NCBI RefSeq assembly: GCF_021917145.1
Contig: NW_025813779.1
Coordinates: 62,001-126,000, forward strand
From: Hypomesus transpacificus
Lineage: Eukaryota; Chordata; Actinopteri; Osmeriformes; Osmeridae
Direction: 5' to 3'
DNA length: 64,000 nt
In this document: one piece after another, positions 20,934 to 31,226 of the stretch
How the letters are laid out: every line of letters starts with the position of its first letter
Numbering within the stretch: position 1 is the stretch's first letter
The notes under the pieces: generated by a model
What the model was told of the DNA's origin: nothing
What the model saw: only the letters and a program-made list of their open reading frames with translations
The model's database searches: none
Translations under genes and position numbers: made by a program

Positions 20934-23900
20934 CGTGTGTGTGTGCCTAATCTCCCCTTTTTGATGTATTTTCAGGAGTACATTTGTCCGAGATGTGAGT
21001 CCGGGTTCATCGAGGAAGTAACAGATGATTCCAGGTTAGATTTCAGTTTTTACGACTAACATCATGCAACATCACGTAACAGTATGTAGCACAGTGTAAC
21101 ATCACGTAACAGCATGTAGCACAGTGTAACATCATATAACAGCATGTAGCCCAGTGTAACATCAGGTAACAGCATGTAGCACAGTGTAACATCAGGTAAC
21201 AGCATGTAGCACAGTGTAACATCAGGTAACAGCATGTAGCACAGTGTAACATCAGGTAACAGCATGTAGCACAGTGTAACATCACGTAACGCGGGGGGTT
21301 GAGGTAAGGTAAGACTATGGGAGTGTGTTGTTGTGTGTGTGTGTTGATGGGAGCTCTAATCCCATTGGATGGACGTGCTTGTCTCTAACGCTGCGTCTCT
21401 TGTCCCCTGTGTTGCCCTCAGTCTCCTAGAGGGCGGCGCTAACGGGATAGATGACACTGCCACGCAGTTCGCAGAGGTACAAAATGCACTGCAGGCTCAG
21501 AGGGGGGGGGGGGAGAGGGAGGGGCAAGGAGGGTTGTTGGGTTGCTATGGAGACATACTAGGGGGTGACTGTAACTGTACTTTGTTTTTGCTTTGTCTCA
21601 CCCCCCCCCCCCCCCCCCCCCATCTCTCTCCCACACTGTGTCCTTCCCTCTCCTCCCACCTCCGCTTGGACAACTCCCTCCATTCCTTCCTTCCTTCCCT
21701 CCCCCCTCCTCCCTCCCCCCCAGCTGTGGCACCTGCTGTTTGTGGAGCGACCTTATGCAGCAGACGGGGACAGTCCAGACTCAGAACCCCGGGTCCCGGG
21801 GGGGGGCGGGGTCGGGCCCCTGGGAGGACTAGGGGGCTTGGGGGGTTTGGGTGGCCTGGGAGGGCTAGGCGGGCTGGGGGGGCTGGGAGGGGGCCCCATT
21901 GGGGGGTCGGTGCCAGCAGGGTTGGGGGGGCCCCTGGGGGGTCCGTTGGGAGCAGGGGAGCACTGGAGTCCGGGGCGCCCCCCTCGCCTGCACAGCCAGA
22001 GGAGGTACAGGTCCAGGGCAAGCAACAGACCAGACCGCTCGCCTGCTGTGGAGGGGTGAGTGTCTCCCTCTCTCTCCCCCCCTTCTCTCTCCCTCTCTCT
22101 CCCCTTCTCTCTCCATCTCTCTCCCTCTCTTCCCCCTTCTCTGTCAATATCTCTCCCCTTCTCTCTCCATCTCTCTCCCTCTCTTCCCCCTTCTCTGTCA
22201 ATATCTCTCCATCTCTCTCCCTCTCTTCCCCCTTCTCTCTCCCCTTCTCTCCCTCTCCCTGTCTCTCTCTCTCTCTCTATCACCCCCCCAAGCACTCCTT
22301 TACCTTAACACCTCCCACATCATCTATGGTCTGATTGTCACAGCTAGTCTTATGTGTGTGTGTGTGTGTTCTCCAGGATTGTACAACAGTTTCTGGCTGG
22401 TTTGTTTGCTAACTCTGGAGTTCCTGGCTCTCCTCCTCTGTCATGGTGAGAAGTGCCACTGTGCTGCTCTGTGGTCACGTGCTTGTATTGATTTATAGAT
22501 TATAGACAGATAATAGACAGGAGGATATTTGACCTTTTATATTGATGTTTTGACTGAACCACTTTGAAAATATCCAATATTTTCAGCAAAAAAAGGTTTG
22601 AGGATTCAGAAACATATAAAAACCCAAGAAGTGTGTAAATCGTAGAAGAAATATTTTTTAAGGGGGCAGTGAATGGATCTTTGACACTCAAAACTGGAAA
22701 TATCTTGACTAAGTGGTCTCAGACTTCTGGACCTGAACGTGTGTGTGTGTGTGTGTGTGTCAGGACAGGGATGTTGCACTCTAACCCAGGAGACTATGCA
22801 TGGGGACAGGGAGGGCTGGATGCTGTCATAACACAGGTAAGTGGTACACACACACACACACAGTTTGACCATATCTAACTTTCATGTATCTAATGTGTGT
22901 GTGTAGTTATTAGGCCAGTTTGAGAACACGGGCCCTCCCCCAGCAGAGAAGGAGAAGATCTCCTCTCTCCCCACAGTACACGTCTCTCAGGAACAAGCAG
23001 GTGGGCGTCTCTTCCCACTCCTCCTATCCTCCCTCTATCACCACTCCTCCTCTCCTCCCTCTATCACCTCTCCTCCCTCTCCTCCCTCTATCACCTCTCC
23101 TCCCCTGCCTCCCTCTCCTCCCTCTATCATCTCTCCTCCCCTGCCTCCCTCTCCTCCCTCTATCATCTCTCCTCCCTCTCCTATCTCTCCTCCCTCTATC
23201 ATCTCTCCTCCCCTGCCTCCCTCTCCTCCCTCTATCATCTCTCCTCCCTCTCCTATCTCTCCTCCCTCTATCATCTCTCCTCCCCTGCCTCCCTCTCCTC
23301 CCTCTATCATCTCTCCTCCCTCTCCTATCTCTCCTCCCTCTATCATCTCTCCTCCCCTGCCTCCCTCTCCTCCCTCTCCTCACCTTCCATTCTCATTATT
23401 ATTACAAATTATTATTATCTGTGTTAGCTTGACTGTGGTTTCTGCAGTGCAGTTGATAGCTGACTCATTGGGGTAAATGAGGACTCTCTCTCTCTCTCTC
23501 TCTGTGTAATACTGTTTCTCTGGCCCAGGGCCCCATAGCTGTTGTCTTCCCTTCTGGTGTCATTAGCAGGGAGCTGCCTGTTGCTCTTAAAGCCTCAACG
23601 AGCCACTCAGGAATTTAGCACGACACACTCGCTGCTGTCATGTTGAGTCTACTGGGAGGAAAACCTTTTCAAAGCCCATTTGGATATTTCCTCCCTCAAG
23701 TCATGATCATGCTCACTTAAAAAGCCCAGGATCACTTCGACAAAAGCTGTAGTTATTTGTTTATCAGTAACTAACCTTGATGTCTCTCTCTCTCCTATGT
23801 CTCTCTCCTGCCTCACTCTCTGTTCATCCATCCCCCCCCTCTCCTCTCTCCCCATCTCTCTCTCTCTCCTCTTTCTGTCCCTCTCTCTGTCTCTGTCTCT

Positions 23901-23952
23901 CTCTCCCCCCATCTCTCTCCTCTCTCTCCCCATCCCTCTCTCCTCTCTTTCC

Positions 23953-23994
<42 letters not shown>

Positions 23995-24623
23995 CTCTCT
24001 CTGTAGACTGCAGTATGGAGTGTCCGGTGTGTAAGGAAGACTTTGCGGTGGGGGAGCCGGTCAGACAGCTTCCCTGTAACCACTTCTTCCACTCAGACTG
24101 TATAGTGCCCTGGCTTGAGATGGTGAGGGGAGGGGGCAGGGGGGCTGGAGATGGGGAGGGGGCTGGAGATGGGGAGGGGGCAGAGGGGCTGGAGATGGGG
24201 AGGGGGCAGAGGGGCTGGAGATGGTGAGGGGGCAGGGGGGCTGGAGATGGGGAGGGGAGGGGGGTTGGAGATGGGGAGGGGGCAGGGGGGTTGGAGATGG
24301 GGAGGGGGCAGGGGGCTGGGGCAGGGGGGTTGGAGATGGGGAGGGGGTAGGGGGGCTGGAGATGGGGAGGGGAGGGGGCAGGGGGGCTGGAGATGGGGAG
24401 GGGGCAGAGGGGCTGGAGATGGGGAAGGTGGGGGGGAAGCTGGGTGGGACATTGGGGGTGAAGTTTGAATCATGATAATGTTGTAAATAGTCATAACACT
24501 CACATAAGGATCTTCTCAAGTAGTTACAACAGTATGATAGTAATAATGTGTAAAGATACTGCAGGCCTGCATGCATTGGTGTCTTTCTCCTCAGCTTGAC
24601 ACCTTGTTCCTCCTCTCTCTCTT

Positions 24624-24671
<48 letters not shown>

Positions 24672-24838
24672 TCTCCCTCTCTCTCCCTCTCTCTCTGTCT
24701 CCCTCTCTCTCCCTCCAGCATGACACATGTCCTGTCTGTAGGAAGGGTCTGAATGGAGAGGACAGCAGTAGCCTGCCCCCCCCAGAGTCCCCCTCCCTCT
24801 CCACGGATCCACGCACACAGGAGAGATGGTCCTTCTGA
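19279..24838 (+). CDS. rnf115: E3 ubiquitin-protein ligase RNF115
   Basis: A RING-H2 ubiquitin ligase (BCA2) acting in endosomal trafficking and protein turnover. Nine exons: 19279-19356, 20976-21034, 21422-21476, 21724-22055, 22377-22445, 22764-22836, 22907-23000, 24007-24122, 24719-24838; 996 nt, 331 residues (human 304). The N-terminal zinc finger CHCCKGEV...[10 protein letters not shown] is in exons 1-2. The conserved [20 protein letters not shown] is in exon 6. The C-terminal RING has CPVC (exon 8), CNHFFHSDC and DTCPVCRK (exon 9). The end, ERWSF, resembles RNF115 (DRWTF) and not RNF126. The extra length is a Gly/Leu-rich repeat in exon 4. The exon 8 donor is embedded in a minisatellite. 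Tandem behind dap3, tail-to-tail with gba1. Confidence 0.95.
20728..20794 (-). mobile_element. SINE fragment, 3' portion
   Basis: Carries TTTAGCAGACGCTCTTATCC and AGAGCGACTTACAGTAAGTA, the same conserved tail as the full SINE at 59891-60079 in the same orientation. The tRNA-like head is absent. Located in rnf115 intron 1. Confidence 0.8.
20886..20948. repeat. (GT)n microsatellite before rnf115 exon 2
   Basis: GT/GC dinucleotide run ending about 25 bases before the exon 2 acceptor. Confidence 0.9.
21060..21292. repeat. 30-nt minisatellite in rnf115 intron 2
   Basis: Seven to eight copies of a unit ending GTAGCACAGTGTAACATCA, beginning about 25 bases after the exon 2 donor. It has no spacer structure; adjacent units are contiguous. 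It is open on the minus strand only because of its 30-nt period. Confidence 0.92.
21810..21960 (+). repeat. Gly/Leu-rich coding expansion in rnf115 exon 4
   Basis: GGACTAGGG-like triplet-of-codons repeat encoding LGGLGGLGG and related Gly/Pro-rich sequence in the disordered linker between the zinc finger and RING. Human RNF115 has no such run, and this accounts for most of the extra length of the protein. Confidence 0.85.
23010..23385. repeat. CTCCTCCCTCTATCAT minisatellite in rnf115 intron 7
   Basis: Pyrimidine-only tandem array with roughly 17-nt subunits and a higher-order period, starting about ten bases after the exon 7 donor. The rest of the intron holds further CT tracts (23780-24000) before exon 8. 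Confidence 0.9.
24107..24440 (+). repeat. Minisatellite seeded on the rnf115 exon 8 donor
   Basis: Exon 8 ends GGCTTGAGATG|GTGAGGGG. The following intron is a tandem array of GGCTGGAGATGGGGAGGGGG with variable GCAGGGG spacers, about ten units. Each unit repeats the last exon bases with the donor mutated GT to GG. One unit (ATG|GTGAGG at 24221-24229) restores a usable GT. The exon edge therefore looks like part of the ancestral repeat unit. Confidence 0.8.
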
Positions 24839-25870
24839 GACACACCTCTCCGCCCCCCAGCCCCCCCCTGCTCCTCGGCCCTCAAACCAAGACGGTCATC
24901 CTTCCATCCTTCTCTGTTTGAACCATCTCCAGTCTTAGGACGATCATCTCAACTTCACCTTGCCTACTAACCCGTCTGTCTCTATCCATGTACACACACA
25001 CACAAAGCAATAGCTCTTCTGTGGCATCATGGCAAAGCAGCCCACCGTTCCTGTCAGACCCACCTCTTTTTGGTTTTCTCTTATTCCCTCTCCTCCATCC
25101 TTCTTGAAATGCACTGCTGTAAAATACTGTTGTTTGGAATCCCAGGTGATGTTTCAAGCCTGGAAGCCTTGTCTCTTTCACCCCGCTCTGGTGATGTTTC
25201 AAGCCTGGAAGCCTTGTCTCTTTCACCCCGCTCTGGTGATGTTTCAAGCCTGGAAGCCTTGTCTCTTTCACCCCGCTCTGGCCTCTTCCTCTCCAGGGCT
25301 CTGTTGTCCTCGCACGCCCTTGGCCCTCTGGAAACTTCTGTACTTGGCTGGACCATCCCCCATCTTCACCCCAAACTGAATACATGAAGTGTTCAAACTG
25401 CTGAGCACAAAAGGGGCTTGAGGTAAAACTGAAATTCACCCCAATTTACCTTCTTCCTCTGGACGCAAGGACCTTGGAAGGAACCAAGGCTTCAGATTTG
25501 GAACCCAGCCCCCCCCTCCCCCTCCACTCTGTCATTCCTCCATTCTGGTGTATATATTACAAACAGATTGCCTCCTTCTGTCATTTTATTATTCTGTTGA
25601 TGAGTTTGTCTTTTGTTTCACATTTCTATCACTCTATTTTTTTAATGTAAATAATTTTAGTCCAGCAACTTCTGGTTTGAATTGGAAAATATGGAAAAAT
25701 GGGGAATTATTGGAAGAAAAAACTACAACTTTGAGAATGGAGAAACAAATGTGAATTAGGATATTATTCTGGATATTAAAGTCTATGTATATTATTATAT
25801 ATATGAAAATGTGTATGACGTATTAATAAATTTAAAAAGAAAGGAATAAACCCAAAAGTTCAGGGTGTTG
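24839..25870 (+). other. rnf115: rnf115 3' UTR
   Basis: Follows the TGA at 24836-24838. It contains three tandem 45-nt copies at about 25146-25280 (unit begins GTGATGTTTCAAGCCTGGAA) and ends near AATAAA-type signals at about 25825 and 25845. No coding exon is seen. Confidence 0.65.
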
Positions 25871-25996
25871 TCAAAACACAATTTATTCAGGATTAAAAGG
25901 AAGTCCCATTCATGCACTGTGCATCATTCATAAACTGGAATTCAAGCAAAAGTTTTGAAATGTATCTAATTTGAAAAAGATCAGTTAAGGTACTTC

Positions 25997-26132
25997 GTAG
26001 GGGCGGGAATCTTTTGGTATCTCATGATTCGATTCTTGGGGTCACGATTCGATAAAAAAAAAATCGATTCACAGTTTTTCAAAGATAAAAAAATTTATAA
26101 AAATGTGAATCGTTTTTTCCCCCCACCCCTAG
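25997..26132. mobile_element. Short inverted-repeat element (MITE)
   Basis: Begins TAGGGGCGGGAAT and ends CCCCCCACCCCTAG, so the ends are imperfect inverted repeats (CTAGGGGTGGG against GTAGGGGCGGG). The interior is AT-rich with repeated GATTCGAT/AATCGATTC. About 135 bp, non-coding, between the convergent rnf115 and gba1 3' ends. Confidence 0.55.
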
Positions 26133-26518
26133 TATTTCAAAGCACGTTTCTGTTGCATCGTAATGTTTCTTGCATCACCACAGGCCAGAGAGAAACATCA
26201 CAGTTTATTTCAACCTTCAAAGAGGTTGAGATCAGTGCAGATAATCACAGCAGTCAACTTGATTACAATCTTTGGCTTTGGTTCTTTAATCACACACCGT
26301 TGGGTTGGATGGTAGAGAAGTTTGCCCGTACGGACCATCATCCCTCAGTGTTCAGATCTACACAGTCATTTTAGTCGTGTCACACAAATACTGATAAGCG
26401 CTAATGTGTGGGACCTGTTAAGAATGTCTTACGAGGTGGTTGGTTCATGCTGATTTGGTTGGACAATGACCTGGATTATACAGTTCCAGTAGCAGGCTTG
26501 TTCAGTGTAGAGTCCAGG

Positions 26519-26608
26519 TGTGTGTGTGTGTGTGTGTGTCAGTGTGTGTGTCAGTGTGTGTGTGTCAGTGTGTGTGTCAGTGTGTGTGTGTGTCAGTGTG
26601 TGTGTGCG
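26519..26608. repeat. (GT)n microsatellite beside gba1 stop codon
   Basis: GTGTGTCA-type dinucleotide array abutting the gba1 stop codon on its 3' UTR side. On the gba1 sense strand it reads (CA)n with TGA interruptions. Confidence 0.9.
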
Positions 26609-29289
26609 TCAGTGCGTGTTCCAGGCCAGTGTGAGCAGAGAATGGGCATGGGAGGAGGAGGAGATGAAGCCAACAGCAGGATGCCACACCTCAAAATTCA
26701 CATCTGACGACGACCTGCAAAACCAACAAACACACAAACTCAGATTGATAAACATGAATTATCCCCATTCATAAAGAACTGCCCACCTCTTCCCACCTGT
26801 TCAGAATGGTGAGCACCACTGAACCATCGGGTCTGAGGAAGGCGGAGCTTTCCAGAGCTGTTTCCTGACTGGAGGACACGCCCACTCTCTGAGAACCCTC
26901 CAACAGGAACTTGCTGTTGGGACAGAGGGCCGTGAATCAGGTTAAACTGAACAGAAACTTGAGAAGAACTTGCGTCTCTTGACCTATCGACCATGGCAAG
27001 CTTGGTGTCCGGCCCAGACCAGCAGGGGGTACCTGAAGTGGGCCAGACCAGGGGGTACCTGAAATGGGCCAGACCAGCAGGGGGTACCTGAAGTGGGCCA
27101 GACCAGCAGGGGGTACCTGAAGTGGCCCAGACCAGCAGGGGGTACCTGAAGTGGGCCAGACCAGCAGGGGGTACCTGAAGTGGCCCAGACCAGGGGGTAC
27201 CTGAAGTGGGCCAGACCAGCAGGGGGTACCTGAAGTGGGCCAGACCAGCAGGGGGTACCTGAAGTGGGCCAGGCTGTAGAAGGTAGGCTGCTTGTAGAAG
27301 ACATCTTGTTTGGGGTCCACGATGATGGGGCTGTCCACAAAGTTCTTGACCCAGTTGGGGCCCCCGCCAGGGTCCAGAGCCAGGTTCCAGTCGGTCCAAC
27401 CCACAACCCCGTGGTTCAGATCCTGCAGTGAGACAGACAGGGGGGCGTGGAGTTACGAGGCAACGTGCCATATCTCCTTTAACTAATCCTTCTAATCGTT
27501 ACAGAGAGTGAACGTTCACATGCAAAATGAATGAAGGAAACATGAGGAATCCGGTTGCATTTGAGGGACGAAAATAAAGTAGAGAATGAAGGCGTCAGTA
27601 TGACCTCTGACCTCTATGATATCATGGGCGTACTGCTCGGCCCTGTCCCAGCTGCCCAGCTTCACGCCCCGGTCCAGGGGGCTCCAGCCTGCGCACGCCT
27701 CCGTTCCAAACAGGTAGTACTCGGGGTACAGGTGGTGGGTGGTGCCCAGGCTGAGCTCTGCTGGCACAAGGCCGTCCAGGTACCAGTGAACACCCACACC
27801 GTGGATGTAGCGTGCCGCACGCACGTCACTCAACACCTGCACACAACACACAGTGCATCTATCAACCAGCTCTCCTCACATACACTATGTCTCTCTTTCT
27901 CTCTCAATGTCTCTCTCTCTCAATGTCTCTCTCTCTATGTCTCTCTCTCTATGTCTCTCTCTCAATGTCTCTCTCTCAATGTCTCTCTCTCCCTCTCTCT
28001 CAATGTCTCTCTCTCTCTCTGTTTCTCTCTATGTCTCTCTCAATGTCTATGTCTCTCTCTCTCTCAATGTCTCTCTCAATGTCTCTCTCAATGTCTCTCT
28101 CTCTGTGTCTATGTCTGTCTCTCTGTCTCTCTCTCTATGTCTCTCTCTATGTCTCTCTCTATGTCTCTATGTCTGTCTCTCTATGTCTCTCTCTCTATGT
28201 CTCTCTCTCTATGTCTGTCTCTCTATGTCTCTCTCTCTATGTCTCTCTCTATGTCTCTCTCTATGTCTCTCTCTATGTCTCTCTATGTCTCTATGTCTGT
28301 CTCTATGTCTCTCTCTCTATGTCTCTATGTGTTTCTCTCTATGTCTTACTCTCTCTCTATGTCTGTCTCTCTCACTCTCTGTCTCTCTCTCTATGTCTCT
28401 CTCACTCTCTCTCTATGTCTCTCTATGTCTCTCTCTCTCTCTCACCACTTTGGCCCAGTGTGGCAGCAGCAGCCTGTTGTCGTCCAGAATGAGCAGGTGT
28501 GTTTGGGGGTATGGTGATGCGTGCAGGGCGGGGCCCAGGTCCAAGCCAACCCAGTCCCTCTGCTCCTCCGCTGTGAAGCCCATCGCCTGGAAACTGCAGC
28601 AGGACAAACACTCCTCAAAGACATGTATTGGTAGCTATCATTCGCTTGCATCTATTATGATGTTGTTGAATAACTGACGTGCAGCTACACTAGTGCCTCT
28701 GGTAGACATGGCATAACACCTGTACTATCTGTGAGACTGGGGGGTGAGGCTGGTGCGGTGAGGTGAGGCTGGGGGGGTGAGGCTGGTGGGGTGAGGTGAG
28801 GCTGGTGGGTGAGGCTGGGGGGTGAGGTGAGGCTGGTGGGTGAGGTGAGGCTGGTGGGGTGAGGTAAGGCTGGGGGGGTGAGGCTGGTGCGGTGAGGTGA
28901 GGCAGGGGGGGTGAGGCTGGTGGGGTGAGGTGAGGCTGGGGGGGTGAGGCTGGTGGGGTGAGGCTGGGGGGTGAGGTGAGGCTGGTGGGTGAGGTGAGGC
29001 TGGGGGGGTGAGGCTGGTGGGGTGAGGTGAGGCTGGGGGGGGTGAGGCTGGGGGGTGAGGTGAGGCTGGTGGGTGAGGTGAGGCTGGGGGGGTGAGGTGA
29101 GGCTGGTGGGGTGAGGCTGGTGGGGTGAGGCTGGGGGGTGAGGTGAGGCTGGGGGGTGAGGTGAGGCTGGGGGGGTGAGGCTGGTGGGGTGAGGTGAGGC
29201 TGGGGGGTGAGGTGAGGCGGGTGAGGTGAGGTGAGGCTGGTGGGGTGAGGCTGGTGGGGTGAGGTGAGGCTGGGGGGTGAGGTGAGGCT

Positions 29290-29332
<43 letters not shown>

Positions 29333-29940
29333 GAGAGGAACCTGTAGTTGGTCATGAGTCCAGCAGAGGGTTCGTTCCCAGTGGTCATGGCCCAGAAGGT
29401 CAGGTTGTGTCTGGCGTACTCCTCCAGAAACCTGAGAGAGACATGATCAGTCTGGACCAACACGAGTCTGTGTTTAGGATGTTTACAAGTGTGTTTACCT
29501 GATGTAATACTGAGCCCAGGTCTGTGTTTAGGATGTTTAGAAGTGTGTTTACCTGATGTAATACTGAGCCCAGGTCTGTGTTTAGGATGTTTAGAAGTGT
29601 GTTTACCTGATTTAATACTGAGCTTAGGTCTGTGTTTAGGATTTTTAGAAGTGTGATTACCTGATGTAATACTGAGCCCAGGTCTTGTGCTCCTTCCCCC
29701 CAGGCTGGCCCTTCAGAGAGCCTTTCCCAGTGAGCGCACCATTGGTCTTCAGCCAGGCGGGGGCGCTCCAGGCACTGGCCAGCAGAGACAGAGGGCGGGG
29801 GGACATGGCCTGGGCGCGCTGCAGCAGGGGGATCTGGGAGGGAGGGAACGAGCTTTCATGGGAGAGGTGTCCTGATGACATGTCTAACTGTGATTTAAAT
29901 CAATACGATGAGCAGAGAGGGAGAGAGACAGAGAGAGAGA

Positions 29941-29990
<50 letters not shown>

Positions 29991-31226
29991 GGGGGAGGGA
30001 GAGAGAGAGGGAGAGAGGGGGAGAGAGAGGGAGAGAGAGGGAGAGAGCTCATACCTTCATGTTGATGTCTTCTGCAGCAAGGGTGAAGTTCTCCAGGCTG
30101 TAGTCTCCAGGCGTGTCTGCGTAGGTGTACAGACGGGTGGAGAAGTCACAGCTGGCCATGGGAACACGGACCACGCTGTAGCCTACACCTGCAGGGGGAA
30201 CACAGGCATCAGCTGTCATCCCAGGACTGCAGGGGGAACACAGGCATCAGCTGTCATCCCAGGACTGCAGGGGGAACACAGGCCTGCAGGAACTGCTGTG
30301 CTGGGCATCTCCCCCCCGTCTCCTCCGTCTGAAGACTCACCCTCGGGGGAGAAGTACTGCCGCAGGAGCTGCTCCTGTCCTCCTGGAGAGAGAGCCAGGA
30401 TGTTCAGGGCCGCTGCGTCCGTCATCGAGCCACCGAAGCCTCGGATCCGCTGGTATTTCTGGTAGGGAACGATAGTCAGCCTGAGAGCTGAGAGCGTCCA
30501 GTGGAAGAACACACACAGGGGCGTTAGCTCCAGTTATCTACAGACAGACCACTGACACGGCTGATATTAGTAAAACATGGTTAGTATCTTTTCTCTCTCA
30601 CAAATTTGGGGGACTTTTTTTGGGGTCTCCTCTGAGGGTTTAGGTTGGTTATGAGTGCTAAATGGTAGGCGACTGTGAAGCTCTTTTGTGACATTGCACG
30701 CAAAAGAGCTACACACGTGACACCTGATTTGATCACTCTGGAAAAAAGCATCAGGTAAATAAATATATAAAACAATGTGGGTGCCACTGGTTCTGTCCTC
30801 CTCCTCTTGGTGCACCTGCTAGGGTCCAGCGCCTCACCTGTCCCAGAGCTGTTGGCAAGGACCCGGCCCTGCCCCCTCTCCAGCCTGCTGCCAGCCTTAC
30901 TGCTCAGGTAGGAGGCGAACTGACCCAACCCAGGCAAGCTGCATGGCCCAGCACTATCACAGTGGGTTGAGTTACACTCACAAACCACGGAGCCATGGCC
31001 AAAGTCACGGGCCACGCACTCGTCGCTAGCTAGAGAAAACATACACACAAACGCCATAGATTAAATGATAAAACTACTATATTTCTAAGCTATCGTACAG
31101 AGTCTTAACTTTGCACAACAACAAGAATGTATGGATGATAGCGACCTTACCATTGGAGAGTGTGGCTATTCCTGTGAGCAGGACTAAATGTAAGAGACCA
31201 GCTGCTGGTGATGGCAAAGCCATCAT
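26609..31226 (-). CDS. gba1: Lysosomal glucosylceramidase (glucocerebrosidase)
   Basis: Hydrolyses glucosylceramide in the lysosome (GH30). Eleven exons on the minus strand: 31226-31151, 31029-30838, 30487-30341, 30188-30055, 29833-29661, 29431-29342, 28593-28446, 27836-27612, 27422-27259, 26913-26797, 26714-26609; 1572 nt, 523 residues (human 536), all in phase. Exon 1 encodes a signal peptide ([17 protein letters not shown]). Family motifs: [18 protein letters not shown]; acid/base Glu in [11 protein letters not shown]; nucleophile Glu in [27 protein letters not shown]. Several N-glycosylation sequons are kept (NST, NSS, NFT, NLT). The C-terminus ([10 protein letters not shown]) replaces human IHTYLWRRQ. 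Three introns carry minisatellites that copy splice sites. It shares an upstream region with polr3c. Confidence 0.96.
27010..27275 (-). repeat. Minisatellite copying the gba1 exon 9 donor nine times
   Basis: The genuine exon 9 ends GGCCCACTTCAG|GTACCCCCTG (exon edge at 27259). The same junction recurs with GTACC at plus positions 27029, 27055, 27084, 27113, 27142, 27171, 27197, 27226 and 27255. Spacing is 29 nt, twice 26. Every copy has both the exonic CTTCAG and the intronic GTACC, so all nine are equivalent donor candidates. Units are not multiples of three. Confidence 0.95.
28735..29289. repeat. GGTGAGGCTGG minisatellite in gba1 intron 6
   Basis: Dense array of GGTGAGGCTGGTGGG and GGTGAGGTGAGGCTGGGG variants. 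The plus strand is rich in GGG runs and G-quadruplex prone. The gba1 transcript carries the C-rich complement. Confidence 0.93.
29290..29331. repeat. Uninterrupted run of 42 G
   Basis: A pure G homopolymer on the plus strand, ten bases from the gba1 exon 6 donor (exon edge 29342). On the gba1 sense strand the intron starts GTTCCTCTCAC and then becomes poly-C. Exact length is unreliable. Confidence 0.95.
29455..29690 (-). repeat. 54-nt minisatellite copying the gba1 exon 5 donor
   Basis: Exon 5 ends TGGGCTCAGTATTACATCAG|GTAATC (edge 29661). Three further copies of this exon edge plus GTAAAC lie downstream in the intron with edges at 29607, 29553 and 29499. The period is exactly 54 nt. Using a downstream copy would add 54, 108 or 162 nt, but the frame meets TAA at once after the first junction, so such transcripts would be truncated. 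Confidence 0.94.
29930..30050. repeat. (GA)n microsatellite in gba1 intron 4
   Basis: About 120 bases of GAGAGG repeats directly downstream of the exon 4 donor on the gba1 sense strand (where it reads as CT). Confidence 0.93.
30189..30295 (-). repeat. 38-nt minisatellite copying the gba1 exon 4 acceptor
   Basis: On the sense strand the acceptor TGTTCCCCCTGCAG precedes exon 4 (30188). The same CTGCAGGGGGAACACAGGC block (plus strand) recurs at 30189, 30227 and 30265, giving three identical acceptors 38 nt apart. Using an upstream one would shift the frame. Confidence 0.93.

Noticed and set aside
21060-21292. Possible CRISPR-like 30-nt direct repeats
   Set aside because: Units are contiguous with no unique spacers, and the host is a eukaryote; it is an intronic minisatellite.
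19279-24838. RNF126 as an alternative identity for rnf115
   Set aside because: The zinc finger ([17 protein letters not shown]), RING flank and ERWSF end follow RNF115; RNF126 has a different finger sequence and a Ser-rich tail.
27853-28677. Leu/Ser/Met-rich reading frames of over 200 codons
   Set aside because: A CTCTCTATGT tandem array in gba1 intron 7, antisense to the gene.
28690-29463. Pro/His/Thr/Ser-rich 257-codon reading frame on the minus strand
   Set aside because: Read-through of the GGTGAGGCTGG repeat and the G42 run; only its first residues ([15 protein letters not shown]) are real gba1 exon 6.
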